Shown: in pieces, positions 1 to 13,261 of the stretch
Position numbering within the stretch: position 1 is the stretch's first letter
How the letters are laid out: the number at the start of each line of letters is the position of its first letter
Origin: Sinotaia quadrata
Lineage: Eukaryota; Mollusca; Gastropoda; Architaenioglossa; Viviparidae
Direction: 5' to 3'
DNA length: 64,000 bases
Assembly (NCBI GenBank): GCA_028829895.1
Contig: CM054177.1
Coordinates: 76,500,663 to 76,564,662, forward strand
Translations under genes and position numbers: made by a program
Notes under the pieces: generated by a model
Databases searched by the model: none
The model's input: the letters and a program-made list of their open reading frames with translations, nothing else
Told to the model about the DNA's origin: nothing

Positions 1-542
1 GAGTGCGATCGGACTCTTAGTCTAACGTCACATAAACATGTCCTTCATTATACATGCATCCGACAGTAAAGATCAGCCACACCATCTGAACATATTTGTG
101 ACTTATCATATTCGATGGCATTAATAAGAAACAGTTGGCTCAGAATTAGGATAAACTGTTCCACCCTAGAGAAAACTCTCAATGTTAAGTGCAGTCAAAG
201 TGCTATTAGTATAGAAATTAGTGCTGTAAGGAACAAATTTAAGGGATAAGAAAGACCTCATTTCAGATGTGAACATTGACATCGACACTTTTTACAGACT
301 TGCAAATTAATATGCTATCTCTAGAAGTGCTCATGTGTCGGCTAACGGAAAGAGAAAAGGAGATAAGTAGGAAATAGTGTATTAGCATTGGGTTAGTCAA
401 GTAGGACCAGTAGGCATTGAATAATGCACTTTCGTGTCGTGAGAACTTATTATATATTTTTTGTAGCTTAATGTTTAGGAGCTTCTCCCTTCCTGCAGGG
501 GGAATATTTGATTCAGTTGTATTCTTTAGTTAATTTTGGTAG

Positions 543-543
<1 letters not shown>

Positions 544-589
<46 letters not shown>
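544..589. repeat. GT microsatellite
   Basis: An uninterrupted GT dinucleotide run of about 23 units. Confidence 0.98.
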
Positions 590-590
<1 letters not shown>

Positions 591-1058
591 TCTCTGGTTG
601 TTTTCAGTAGGCTTCGATTCAGAAGTTGTGCTACTAATTATCTCTGTTCTTGTGTCTTCGGGAGGAGGGGAGCGATAAAAGAGAGACTGAGGTGGGGGTC
701 AGCAACCAGTCATGCGGCGGGATGAGAATTAGAATGAACATTCATCAAAGAGAGGAAAGAAGAAAAGAGAATAAATGTTTTAGAGCTAAACTTCCAGCTA
801 GAGTATTGATCGTTTTCTCCACAATTGCGAGTTCATGACTTTGCGAGATGATGTGATACAAAAAATAGCCAGTTATTCAGTTTGCATTTGTCTAGTCTGG
901 AGCACGAATTGAATGGGAATAGAAATTTTCTAACGGCAAACACCACATTATGGATGCTTTTCATTCTTGCGTGTTGAGACCCACAAACACAGCGTGCTTA
1001 AATATCACATGTTGTAAGGTTCTCTAAAACATTTCCCCCCTCCCTTCACTCAGACTCA

Positions 1059-1063
<5 letters not shown>

Positions 1064-1115
<52 letters not shown>
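1064..1115. repeat. CA microsatellite
   Basis: An uninterrupted CA run of about 26 units. A short GT run follows at 1171-1184, so a hairpin between them is possible. Confidence 0.98.
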
Positions 1116-1120
<5 letters not shown>

Positions 1121-3648
1121 CACTCAGACGCATACACACCCGCACTTTAAATGGTGTTTATTTTGTACATGTGTGTGTGTGTGTGAAGATTTTTGTTATT
1201 GATGAGAATGAATAACTGAAGCCCAGGGAGTTAGGTTTTTCATGTTTAGTTCATATTATTTTAGAAAGTTGGGTTATCAGGTTAGCGCACTTGATTGGGA
1301 GCTAGGGAAATCATTATTTATTATGTTAATGGTATTGTGTATTAATTTTGGTTCCCCTGTTTTAAAAATAATAAAGCATGATGTCATTAAGTTTCGCAAA
1401 CGTTTATTACTGATTTTTATGTTCTGAGAAGAGAACGCGGTGTTCTTTCAAAGTGTGTTTTGGGAGGCCAGAGTTATTAAACACGTGTGCAGAATACACA
1501 CTTCATTTAAAATTACCTTTTACTAAGTCGTTGGCATCTAGGTCACACAGAAACCATGAGCTGTTTGTAAAGCGTCATACATATTTTTTTAATTGTTATT
1601 TTCTTGCATTGATAATTCAGAAATTGTATTTATAAGAAAAAGTCCGTGAACGGGTGAATATATGAATTTATTCCATATGACGTTTGTACTGACAGGTGCG
1701 TGGACCAGTTTTGTGTACAAAATGTGAAGTGTTCCCTGATTTGTGAAGTGTTTAGAGGTTTTAGATTATAATATAAAGCGTTATAAAATACATATTATTA
1801 TTATTTCTACTTCTAGTGGCATCTGTTACTATTCTGTATAACTACCGCCATCTTAGAGTTTCGTTTGTTTCTCTTTACAATTATTCTTATTTTTATCGGT
1901 CATATGTATCTTATTTACACAAAAACTTGTTTTTAAAGCAAGTGCAACCTTTTCATTAATTGTCTCACAAGCTTTCAAAAATTTTATTAAAGAAATAATA
2001 TTCTCAGAGACCAGATTACACATACGTTGCATAAGAACTTTATAAATCTACCTATAACACAAGAAAATTAATGATTATTTATTAAATCCAACGATCCGCA
2101 TGCAACATGACAATATATAACAAATAACTGCATTTACAACAGAGAAATATGTAAAGTTAATTTAGTTTGAATAAACAGTGAATCAGAAGAGTCTGTGCTA
2201 TTTTAGCTGCCGAAAAAAAACAAAAAAATATGTCTTGAAAGCCCTCTTGGACTGACCATGGTCTCTTTATATCTAAACTCTAAAAAGTATATATCAGGTA
2301 CATGGACCCTATAAATAAATGAACGTTGACCGTTATTCTTCCTTTCGGGATATTGAAATTTCGTGCATTTGATGATGAGCGCAAGCTTCTAGCAGTTATG
2401 TACATATGACTGAGATCAATTTGGCACCTAGGCTGGAACCAGACAGTGAAACGTGACGAAGTTCGCTATGAATAGATTGTCAGTACAGACAGTGAAGGGT
2501 GAAGTGAAGCGACATGATTGTTTTTGGGAGTTCTTGTGAATCTGCGTAAAGGTATTTGTAAAATGATCAACAGTCAATCCATTTTTTCCACACCTTTAAA
2601 ATGATCAGACAGTACGCTTTATGATTAGTCGATACTGATGAAATTTTATAATAATTTATGAAAATGTTGAAATAAAACATATGCGTGTGTCACTGTGCAT
2701 ATTGGTGAACGCATATAAATAAACATCAATAACATACGCATATAAGCACTATGCACATACCATACCATATACACGCACATATGTATTATATATCTATATG
2801 AGCACCGTAAACATTCATTCTTTTAATTCAGAGTAAAGATCCGGCTGTTTTGGAACTGCACTATGGTTTATTATTAGTGTTATAGCTCTTTCCGCAGTCT
2901 AAATTGTGTCTTATGTTCCATGGTCTGAATATTTTGTTATTTAGGAAAAGGAAATAAAAGTCATGTGATGATATTTAGTGGCAGCAAAATAATGTTTCTT
3001 TCTTTTGAATAGACATTATCATGGGGTTTTGTGTGTGTGTGTTTTTGTTTAAATACGGTCTTCAAATAGCTAATAACACTTTCTAACCAGTTGCGCAACT
3101 ACATCTTTTGCTGTTAATAAAATAGCATCATGTATTCCTATCTTATATTTCTTCATAGCCACCAGTGCTAAAACCCATTTTGCTCTATTTGCTTTACAGC
3201 ACCCTTTATTTCCTATGCAACACATTTTATTTAAATTTATTGCAATGAATATTTTCAAATCAACCACAGGATTGTTTTTCTGTCTGATTTTGGGGCAAAC
3301 CCACACAGTTTATTTTTAGTGCAAAAGAGTGATTTGCAGTTTAATACAGTTTATTTGCAATGCTCCATCAATACATTGCGGCAGCCCCTTATTTTAGAAA
3401 AAATTCTAGTATCGCTTCTGAGAATTCCTTTTATTTCTCGTGTATCATATCAGAATTGGTGAGAAAAACATAATAATTGTTAACAGTTTTTTGTAAAAGA
3501 AATGTCCTTTTAAGCCTCATTCAGGCACGTATATCCTAGCAAACACGTTTGAATGAAATTAACGATGAGTTAATTATTTTGTACTGGGTCTAGCCGTTTA
3601 TTTTTAATCACTTGTAGTGGGGTGGGTAGATAGGTTCCAACCGTTGAT

Positions 3649-3670
3649 TTTTTTTTTTTTTTTTTTTTTT
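3649..3670. repeat. poly-T tract
   Basis: An uninterrupted run of about 22 T. It could be the A-tail remnant of a retroposon on the minus strand, but no element body is recognisable next to it. Confidence 0.9.
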
Positions 3671-5795
3671 GACGTGCCCCGAAGATGATTGGAATTCATT
3701 GATATGTCCTTATTCACACTTGACCATGTCAGTGGGCTGATGGAGAATGTCAGTAGGACGGGAAGTTCTCACAAGGAGAGTAGGCTGTACCCTTGTGTAG
3801 GCACTCAACGGCAGAGCTGAGTGCCAGCTCCTGGCTAGTGCAACAATAAATATAACGCACACACGCTCTCTGCGTCTGACTGTGTGTTTTGGGTAGAAGG
3901 GTGGGCGGGGTTCATGCATGCGCTTGTTTTGCAATATTATTTGTTTGCTTTTGTAGTTATTTATTATAACTGACAAATAATCTTAATGCTCAGCAAGACG
4001 TCAACGGGAAGGGGATCTGTGATTCTGAGCCCTAAGGGACGCTGTGAGATGTGCATTTCAGTCTGCGAGCGTATGATTTCAAGTCCATTGTGTTTCCCTT
4101 AATGTTTATGGTTTGTGTTGAGGCCTAGAACAATAGAAGGCCTGGGTTATAAAGGGACGTATATGAGATCGCTCGCTCCATTCAACTAAGATCGTTTAAA
4201 CCTTTAAATGACAAGGAAACTACGATTTTTCCTTAGCGGGACTTTTGTCGTATGTTTTCATGGACTAATCATTTTATTAATTGGTAAGGTACGATCACGA
4301 CTATTTCATGGTCACTGGAATCATAGAGGTCACTAAGACATTTGTGAGATAGCTGTGACTAGACACACTTGTGATCTCACTAATACTTCTTGCTGTCAGT
4401 GAGATCTTTGTGTATAATTATAGTACTCAGTAAGATCACTGCAACTCTGTCATCAGTACCACTTACACCACTGTTAATGAAGTCATTTTCACTTGACATA
4501 TCATTGACAGTAGTGACTGATAGTTAAATGCTACCTGTCGATTTCTTTTCATTACTGGCAGTTCCCTCTCAGTTTTTCTTTCTTTCTCATAAACTCACAC
4601 GAAAAAAATTTTGGTGAAAAAAAATCACTAATTACCAAGAATTAATTTGCATTAATTTTTTTCGTGTTTTTTGTTGTTTTTTTTTTGTTGTTTTTTTAAG
4701 CAGCTGCGACGTTGGCTATTGCACCATATATTTTAATCAATACACAAATTTGCCCGACACTGTTTTCAAACAGCTCAGTTTGTGTTTTGAATATTTTAAA
4801 AAAATATTCCCCTGATAATATTTTTTTTTTAAAGAAAAAATGTTAGTGAAGAATTTAGTTTTTGAGGGAAGCAAAATATTATTGCACCGTAGCCTAGACC
4901 TTTGCTTTTACCCCAGACTCTTATCAGTTCTGCAATTTATTTTTGGGTTTACGTGTTGGATACGCTTTATAAATTAATTTCTCTGCAACTGCTTGCTTGC
5001 TCGCATAAATCTGAAGAAGGCGAACTGATGACGTCAGATGGTAATTCTTCTTGGCGATGGGGTAATCCTTCCATTTTAGCATCATACATTAGTAGGATAA
5101 GATAAGTTTACTCATAATAAGGAAACTTCGCATTTGTGTGCACGATATCAATGGAAACATTTGCATCCACAAACTCCTCTCCATAGTACTATTTGTGCGT
5201 ATCAATGTAAAGAATAAATTGAAAATGCGTTCAGTTATGAAGAAATAAAATGTGTCAACATCGGAAAGACGAGTCGTAAATTTTATTCATTTGATTCGTT
5301 TCTCCTTTAAAAAATTTTGGGTATTTAATATGTTCGAACCGAAACCGTGGCTTCAATTACCAGGGATGGGGAAAAAGTTTCAATATATCTGTTAGATGAA
5401 GACATTAGAGATAACGGTTAAACTGCATTTAAAATTTTGTTTTAAAGAATTTATGGATATGCTTATTTTAAGTTTTGTTTATTGATTTAAAGATATTATT
5501 CTGTTTGTTTATGTATTTAATTCAGAGTCTAGCTTGCAAGAAGAAAGTGGTTCACTACGCAGGCCAACAGTGTTGGTAGATCACTTATACCTGAAATCGC
5601 TTTATTACAATAAGAAAATGAAGGGGGAAAATGTAGCGTAAAATGAATTTGTTGGCCAGCCTTTTGTTGCACATACCACGCCACTAATTCACTTTTCCCA
5701 ACATATACCCTCATTCCTCTTCTCCCAACCCTCCAGACGTTTTATAATTTGCAGTCTTTCTCAGCTGTGTGTGAATGTAGGGGGCTTGGAAGCCA

Positions 5796-5832
5796 TATAT
5801 ATAAGTTACTTATATAACGTAACTTATATATA
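5796..5832. repeat. perfect inverted repeat, 14-bp arms
   Basis: TATATATAAGTTAC at 5796-5809 is matched by its reverse complement GTAACTTATATATA at 5819-5832 with a 9-nt loop. A partial third arm (CGTAACTTATATG) lies near 5859. Function unknown; AT-rich cruciform or transposon-end remnant are both possible. Confidence 0.8.
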
Positions 5833-6642
5833 TATACTTATATTTCCTTGAAGCCATACGTAACTTATATGCTTTATGACCAAAATTAATAGCGGGAACG
5901 ATATAGAGTACATATAATTATTTTTCATTACCTCTTTATTTGTTTCTCTTCAATTACTCCCTTGCGATTCTCAGCAGAGAAAACATTCGGTGTTATTTTT
6001 TTTGCTGATTTTTGAAAAGAGATTTTGGGGAAAGAATCCGGCATTGAAGTGTTTACAGCTTCCTTCCACTTTTAAACTGACACCTTGCCACATTGACTTT
6101 TTTTTTTTAATTTTAAGTAGAAAACCATCTTTTAGCAGAATATTTTTGAAGGAATATTGTATATAATGTTTGTCACCTTGCCGTGAATGATTGTCAATTT
6201 GTCCTCTGTTCTCTCTCGGAAAAGTAGTGTATAGGGACTGTATTCTTTGATATTTAATTAAATTTTATATCTTTTTGCTTCCTGGTTTGTAAACAGTTTT
6301 TATTCGAAAGTCAGGATTTCTCATAATATAATTTTCGTTTTAAATATTAGGTGACAGTTTCACATCCGTATTATTTTTTTTAATGGCACCGCGACATGTC
6401 ACGGCCCAGACAGTTTCAATCTTTAAGCTTAGTCCCGCTCTTCGTGGCGAAGAAACATTACCATGGTTACGCAATTACGTGTCTGGGTGTTTACTTTTGA
6501 CATTAATAAAATGTTACGCTTGCCGAAATTCCCTCTGCGCAAAGGAATGCTGATTATACTTTATTTTTATGTCTCTATATTTAGGAATAACCTCGCATAT
6601 TCACGCATGAATAGATAACGGTGGGGTGGAGGCTGATGTCAT

Positions 6643-6960
6643 GTTGTTTTGTTTATGTTTGTATATCTTATCAGGACTTGTGAGATTTTAACATTCTTTG
6701 TTTGTTTGTGTGTCTCCCTTATCGAGACTTGTGAGATTGTAACATGTTTTGTTTGTTTGTGTGTCTCCCTTATCGAGACTTGTGAGATTGTAACATGTTT
6801 TGTTTGTTTGTGTGTCTCCCTTATCGAGACTTGTGAGATTGTAACATGCTTTGTTTGTTTGTGTGTCTCCCTTATCGAGACTTGTGAGATTGTAACATGC
6901 TTTGTTTGTTTGTGTGTCTCCCTTATCGGGACTTGTGAGATTTTAACATGCTTTGTTTGA
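6643..6960. repeat. 51-bp tandem array, about 6 copies
   Basis: Six copies contain CTCCCTTATCGAGACTTGTG with few differences, so the array is young in its middle and diverged at both edges. Because 51 is divisible by three, the + strand stays open for 103 codons with a 17-residue repeat (core SLIETCEIVTC). There is no start context, splice partner or homology, so I do not call it a gene. Confidence 0.95.
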
Positions 6961-7689
6961 CTTAGGCCACTAGTATGAGGTGTAGGAATCGTGATGGCAG
7001 TAGTAGTGAAGGAATTCTAAAACCACTAGTTTGATTATGACTACTTAATCTTTGAAAGTGCAGCATCTTATAACTTGCAAGCTCATCAGAAATGCGAATT
7101 TCTTAAACAGGTTGTAGGATATTTCATCTTCGATAGTTGCATAACACTCTCTTACCTACTAAAGAGATGACTGACTTTTCTAAGGTTCTCGATTGTCTTC
7201 GCTACGGTAGTCACTTAACACTTGTCCAAGATCTGTTAGAGGTCCATTCGGAGCATTGTAACCGTCCATCCGAGAAATCGATGAACGTTTTAATCGGCCT
7301 TGAAGTAGAAGTAAATCAGTCAACCGAGCTTTGTGTCGAACCGTTTGTCCTGATTAAAATCTTCAATTTTACTTACTACCGGAGTCACCTTTGTAGACCT
7401 TGCTTCCATACCTGTCTGTTTGTAGGTCAGAATTAGTCTTGAAAATCACGCTTCTAGATGTTTTAGTGCACGCGTTTAGCTGTTGTGGTGCAAACCGTAG
7501 GAGTGTTAGGTGACGAATGTTTCTCGTGGTTCACTGTCTAGTCCCTCTTCCTGTTGATTATTGTCTTGTGCGGCACATTACCGTAGGCTTGTTGTATCGC
7601 TTATCAGTTTCCAATTGACCTACTCTACTTTTAACTAATGCCTCACCGTTGTAGTATTTATCTCGGATTTTTATAGACCTATTTCACCT

Positions 7690-7925
7690 TTAATTGTTTC
7701 TCATGTCTTGTTGTAATCTACCTACCTTCTATCGGCTTTTTACGTCTTATCGTAACTTACTTTGCATTCGCTTTTCAAACCTTGTCATAATGTGCCTCAG
7801 TTTTCAGTGGTTTTTTCGTGCCTTGTCGCCAACATTCTTCCTTTTAATTGGCTTTTCGTGTCTTGTTGTTATAGTCCATACATTTCATTTGCTTTTAATG
7901 TCTCATTCGTTTTCATGTATTTATA
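7690..7925. repeat. old degenerate tandem array, 39-40-bp period
   Basis: Variants of the word CGTGTCTTGT recur at about 7703, 7743, 7781, 7819, 7857 and 7897, a steady 38-40-bp spacing with heavy sequence divergence. A further variant lies near 8010. Confidence 0.7.
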
Positions 7926-8186
7926 ACCAATGCACTCACAATCTTGAAGGAATTGTTTTAAAATTTTATTTTATTAACCTGTCTTACTTTTCTTGGTACA
8001 TGTATTTTCGTGTCTTATGATAGCAAAGAATCCTAACTTATTTTTATAGTGACCCATCATTTTATTTCCTTTTTGCTTCCCAAAGTTATCACATCATATA
8101 TATGGTCAAACTTTTAATATCTTGACTTTTGACATATTGATTTGTATATTTATATATGTCGATTGTGTTTATTTGTTTATTTTTAG

Positions 8187-8327
8187 GACACTATATTAGA
8201 CGGAGAAGATAATGCCGAGCAGCGCGTCCAGTCTTCTTTTCCGGTCCCACCGGAAGTAAAGCGAATTGCTGTCAACAAAAACTCGGGAGAAACTCTTTTG
8301 CATCGTGCAGCACGGCTTGGAAACGAG
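8187..8327 (+). CDS. BCOR-like: BCOR-like exon A: pre-ankyrin segment and start of ankyrin repeat 1
   Basis: The exon has 47 codons, phase 0 at both ends. Its 3' half reads [19 protein letters not shown], which closely resembles the start of the first ankyrin repeat of vertebrate BCOR (from memory, NKNAGETLLQRAARLGYE). The 5' half, with a Pro-rich PVPPEVKR, leads into it. The acceptor is a T-rich tract ending TTTTTAG; the donor is GAG followed by GTTCGT, a weak donor with T at +3. The next exon begins with E, so the join gives NEEVTLYCL as in BCOR (YEEVVLYCL). The upstream partner exon was not found in the first 8 kb. An antisense reading frame over this exon is a shadow. Confidence 0.92.
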
Positions 8328-9011
8328 GTTCGTTGCATGCTTGTTTTGTGCTTGTCGTTGTTAAGGTGAATTCGCATAAATGTTGGCGAGAACTTTCTTT
8401 TATTGCTGAGCGAGATTGTCAACAGTGCGCGTGCATATGGTTACGTGGCTGTTTGGCAAGATAGTTGGTTGTTGACGTTAAGGTGCTGGTGGAATTTATA
8501 CCATTTGCTCTGCCATTGTTTTATTTCTTTCTTCCGCCTACTCGATAGGGGAATTCTTTCCACCTTCTCGGAAGGTTGATATGTTGCATTCAGTATTAAC
8601 TACGGTCGAATCTGAAGGGGATCGGATCATCATTTGCATGGTTATCAAGCTTCAGTATGTAAAATATGTATCAGGCATGCAGCTCCAACCACATTAGAAA
8701 CACTCCATTCTTACTCTGTTGTTAAAGCCACCGACCCTGTTTCTAAACGCGATTTGTATTTATGTTTCTTTCATGTTTTATTTATTTATGACCTTTAAGC
8801 ACTAGTGAATGCCGGCCGGCCGAACTGTCACAGATGTTCGACTGACTTGTGTCCACCCCTTTCGAGAAGCTGGAATAAACATACGTATGCACGTTTAATT
8901 GATGTTAGAAATTAAGGAAAATATTTTCCTGGCATGATTCATTGAGCTTGTGCGGATACACAGTGTTATCAAATGAAAATAAAATAAACACGACGCAAGC
9001 TAACTGGACAG

Positions 9012-9172
9012 ACAGATGAAACTAAGAGGGGTCAGAGGATTAGATTCTATTTTGAGAGTTCGTAGGATTAGTTTCATCCAAGAGGGCTAATAAGATTAGA
9101 TTCAACTAAGATAGTTCATAGGATTTTTCATTCAAGGATCTTAGAAATAGATTCAACTAAGAGGTTTAAAGC
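9012..9172. repeat. degenerate tandem array with GATTCAACTAAGAG words
   Basis: Three to four imperfect copies contain AGATTCAACTAAGA or AGGATTAG. Spacing varies between about 30 and 60 bp. Confidence 0.7.
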
Positions 9173-9234
9173 GCATCGAAGAAGTAACAGAATATCTAAT
9201 GTAAAGATTGATTGTAGACGGAACTCGGAGGAAA

Positions 9235-9456
9235 AAAGTATAAGCCAATTGACACCAGTAAGAGTAGATTGATATAGGACTCATATAAAGCCTGATACAA
9301 TAGACCGATAAAAGGACTGATACAGTAGATCTGTTTTAAACTTATGTAAGGACTTTTATACAATGTAAGATATCATACAAGAGACCAATATACTGACGGA
9401 TGCCATACGCCTATATAAGATCTCACACAGTAGAACGATATATGTGTACCTTTGTG
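9235..9456. repeat. 47-bp-type array, left part (split by an insertion)
   Basis: Imperfect units contain ATATAAGGACTGATAC and CAGTAGACCGATA words. The same units resume at about 10850, so one array was cut by the element between. Confidence 0.85.
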
Positions 9457-10845
9457 TAGTGGTGCCAACGGGTGCCCGGGTACCCGTCTTTAATTATATT
9501 TAATGAGCCCCCATCCACCCACTGTCACTCCAACATATAGTTTAATACTATGTGCAAGAAGGTTAATAAATATAACAATAAATTTATTGTAAATCAACAA
9601 TCCAATATACATATGCCAGATATAATGAGAAGGTTATTTGACATCAATATTCCACGAAACAACATTCAAATATTCCAATACTTATTTAGTCTTATATCCT
9701 AACACATGATTCAGCAGTCAGATTAATATCAAAATTTAAATCACATGACTACTCTTATCATAGAAGAAATGGAGTTATGAGTGATATGGTAATAGTTTGT
9801 ACATAACCTGGTCAGTGACGTAAATCGCAACAGTCATGCAGGCTTTCATAACAGTGTCACAAGTTTATTGTTCACAGTAGAATAGTCAATGCTCTGCTAA
9901 GCACATTGTAGAATGTTCCAACACTCTAGATCCTCTCAAGACTAATCTAGGCACACATTCACTGTATTAGCTTCTTGAGTAGGCAATCGCACTCGTGAAC
10001 TTCTAGCACTCCTTTTGCTAGAAAGTTCCACAGTGGAGTCAGACACATTTGTGGAAGCACACACACCACGTGCAGTAAATCAGCACAATTCCTGCCTGCT
10101 AGGATGGATACTTCTCGAATCCACCACAAGTGTAGAAAGAAAAAAAAAAAAGTCTTGCTCCTTTCTGAAACATCGTATCAGAGATCAATTCTAAGTTCCA
10201 AGATTGATCATCTCTATTCTCCATTCTTTCTTACAATTATTCTCAACTTACAATTCATGCAACAGTATTTATTAGCTCAATACATCCAAGCAACATAATA
10301 AATACAACATAATTATGAATGTATTTCTGCTAAAATCAATGTCAAATGTTTAACATATTCCATACAAGTATCACAATTCACAACTGTATAAATAATAATA
10401 TTCTTTTCACATAATACATCTTACATTAAATTACAGATATAATATATCAACATGTACAAAATATTTCTAAGTCCATTCTCTCTCAATCAGTTAGTTAACT
10501 CACCATTAAGCTAACGATCACCTTTCATGACCAGACTTGAGTTACGTCAAAATCAAAGTGATTAGAAAAAAAGAACTTTCTTCAACATGTAAGTTTCTGT
10601 CTCTCCACATTGGCTCTTTAATTATTTGTAAACCTTAAACTATTGGATAGCAAAAATTACTCTTCCAATCTGGACTGGTTTGAATTACATTAGCAAGTTC
10701 TTAAACTGAGTTGTTACTTTAACTCTGGTACTTACAAAAATATCATCATGCGCAATACCAGAAGGTCATGTCACGTTGACATTTAACAAACTATATAATA
10801 ATTAAGCTTAAAAATAGAGACAAGCAAATTTACTTTGCCACACTA
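9457..10845. mobile_element. probable non-autonomous DNA transposon, hAT-like ends
   Basis: A 1.4-kb segment of different composition interrupts a tandem array. It begins TAGTGGTGCCAACGGG and ends TTTGCCACACTA. The reverse complement of the end, TAGTGTGGCAAA, matches the start at 9 of 12 positions, a hAT-like imperfect terminal inverted repeat. A part (about 9487-9808) is repeated at 60827-61148. No transposase reading frame is present. The target duplication is not clean: CTTTGTGT on the left and CTATGTAA on the right agree at 5 of 8, inside an already repetitive target. The internal 64-codon frame near 10.1 kb has no similarity I know. Confidence 0.6.
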
Positions 10846-11500
10846 TGTAAGGTCTCATACAGTAGCCCGATATAAGGACTGATACCATATACGTATTTAA
10901 AATCTGATAAACCGATATTAAAGACTGATACTCTATACTACGTAAGTTAGACTGATACCATATACGTATGTAAGATCTGATATACTGATATAAGGACTGA
11001 TACCATATACCTATGTAAGCTATACAATAGTCCGATTTATGGACTGATACCATATACCTATGTAAGATATACAGTAGACCGATATACGGACTGATACCAT
11101 ATACCTATGTAAGATATACAGTAGACCGATTTATGGACTGATACCATATACCTATGTAAGATATACAGTAGACCGATATACGGACTGATACCATATTCCT
11201 ATGTAAGATCTGATATATTTGACCGCTATAAAGACTGATACCATCTATCTATGTAAGATCCAATCAGTAGACCGATATAATGAGTAATACAATAGACCTG
11301 TTTAAAACGTATGTAAGGACTAATACAATGTACCAATGCAAGATCTGATACAATAGTCCAGTACCTTTGTAGAATCTGGTACAAGAGACCGATGAAAGAA
11401 CTAATAGCGTATGCCTGTATAAGATACAGTAGATCGATATAAGGACTGATATAGGAGATCGAAAGATACTGGAGACTGATGCAAGGTCTCTAACGATTGA
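10846..11500. repeat. 47-bp tandem array, right part
   Basis: Best copies lie at about 11035-11260, with units containing GGACTGATACCATATACCTA and AGATATACAGTAGACCGAT and a 47-bp period. Copies decay towards 11.5 kb, where the spacing shrinks. A minus-strand 81-codon frame here is only the repeat read as Tyr/Ser-rich peptide. Confidence 0.92.
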
Positions 11501-12509
11501 TGCGAGAGGCTGTTGTATGACCGCTCAAGCGACGGTGGATTATTGTAAATTGCGCGCACATAATTATGGACTGATGATAAATTACAATTTATTCTTCAGA
11601 TACCAGGACTGACATAACACGTGTCTTCCGAGCTGACTAATTAATTAATCCAACATTTCACGCCTTAGTTCACACCAAGGAAACATCGGCCATTAATAAG
11701 AGACCCGAACAGCTTACTCTGATACAACCTATATCACCCCTCCCCTCCTATGCTCCTTTCCTACCGCCATTGTTTATGATCCCTCTTTTCCTTTCCTATC
11801 ATTTCCTTTGTCTGTCCAATCTGTTTCTTGTTAAAGAACTGACTTTTTCACTCTTTTAAAAGAATAGATAAAGAAATTGGAAACAGATAATGAGAGAGAG
11901 AGAAAGAAAACTTCAAAGACCTATAGTTTTTATTGATTTTAAAAAGGAAAGTAATTATGATATATTTTCCCTCCCCTTTTCTTTCAGCTGCCTCTGACGC
12001 ACGCATGCCTTACCTGTCTACACTCTCATTTCTCTTCTATTTCCTTAGACTCACCTCCCTTTCTACGAACTACACTCTTCATGAGACCGAGTGTTGAAAG
12101 ATTTCTAAGAATATCATTGCTTCCCTGTACACTTATTTTAGCAGACATTTATAAATCTTGCGTCACACCCGACATTCATACTGCACCTAAAGTGTGACGC
12201 TTTGAAAGGGAAGGGGGAGCGACAGTATCCTTCCCTCCTTCCAGTACATTTTTTCAACGTTCTATAATTACCACTTTGTTTTGTGCCGACATCCTTTAAC
12301 ATTTAATTATTCCAATGCGAGCGTATTGTTTTTGCAGGCACGAGTGTTTCACGTGCTGTTTTAATTATTTACAGCGTTCGATCGTAATGATTTAGTTTTC
12401 GCATCATAATTCCCAGCGCATCTCTCCGCTTGTCAAAAGATTGCCATTTGTGTCCGAAAGAGTGTGCTTTGTTGAAGTGGGTGGAAGTGAGTGTTTCTAT
12501 GACTGTTTG

Positions 12510-12960
12510 CTTCCGTCTGTCACAGTGAGGAATATTTTATTTATGTGTATATATTTACTTATGTATCTGTCACAGTGATGGAGATTTTGTTTATGTGTAT
12601 ATATTTACTTATGTATCTGTCAGAGTGAGTGAGATTTTGTTTGTGTATATATTTATTTATGTATCTGTCACAGTGAGGGAGATTTTGTTTATGTGTATAT
12701 ATTTATTTATGTATCTATCACAGTGAGGGAGATTCTGTTTATGTGTATATATTTACTTATGTAACTGTCACAATGAGGGAGATTCTGTTTATGTGTATAT
12801 ATTTATTTATTTATCTGCTTCCGTCACAGTGAGGGAGATTTTGTTATGTGTATACCTATGTATCTGTCACAGTGAGGGAGATTTTGTTTATGTGTGTATT
12901 TATATACTTATGTATCTGTCACAGTGAGGGAGATTTTGTTTATATGTGTGTATGTGTGTT
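12510..12960. repeat. 51-bp tandem array, about 9 copies
   Basis: Units contain CTGTCACAGTGAGGGAGATT then TTTATGTGTATATATTTA. Starts at 12516 and 12567 give 51 bp. Single-base and short indel differences separate the copies. Confidence 0.95.
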
Positions 12961-13261
12961 TATGCGCACCCCCAACACGTTTAAACTAATTTTTAAGATG
13001 AAATTCTCTTTTTAATAAGTTGTTGATAAAATCGACTGAAGTCTTGTTAAAGAAAATCGACAGTCTTAGTTTAACTGACAGTTCATGTACTCTCAAATTA
13101 CGTTTTCCGCCATACCCCAGGCTAGAGGTTGCATTCAAGAAGGAGTTGAAAGTATGAAGTTAACGTGACCTCGGGTGCTTGTTACTTCTCCGAACACCTG
13201 GAACAATAGGTTTTCGAAGAAAAGAAATACCCATTATAAGTATGTAACAGTTCCTAAACAA

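Larger units (their letters stand above)
1..8186. other. upstream intron of the BCOR-like gene (no exon recognised)
   Basis: No exon with family similarity or convincing coding character was found here. The stretch holds GT and CA microsatellites near 0.55 and 1.07 kb, a poly-T tract at 3.65 kb, T-rich and A-rich low-complexity patches (4.6-4.85 kb), an AT inverted repeat at 5.8 kb, a 51-bp array at 6.65 kb and an older 39-40-bp array at 7.7-7.9 kb. As exon A enters in phase 0 and lacks the BCOR N-terminus, this is most simply intron, but a small upstream exon could be hidden in it. Confidence 0.6.

Noticed and set aside
650..838. 62-codon charged frame near the GT microsatellite
   Set aside because: Considered as an N-terminal BCOR exon because it is charged and Arg-rich; no family motif and no splice-site pair of the right phase could be shown.
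7137..7436. 99-codon plus-strand frame before exon A
   Set aside because: Considered as an upstream BCOR exon. It has no family similarity and lies in a region with traces of decayed repeats.
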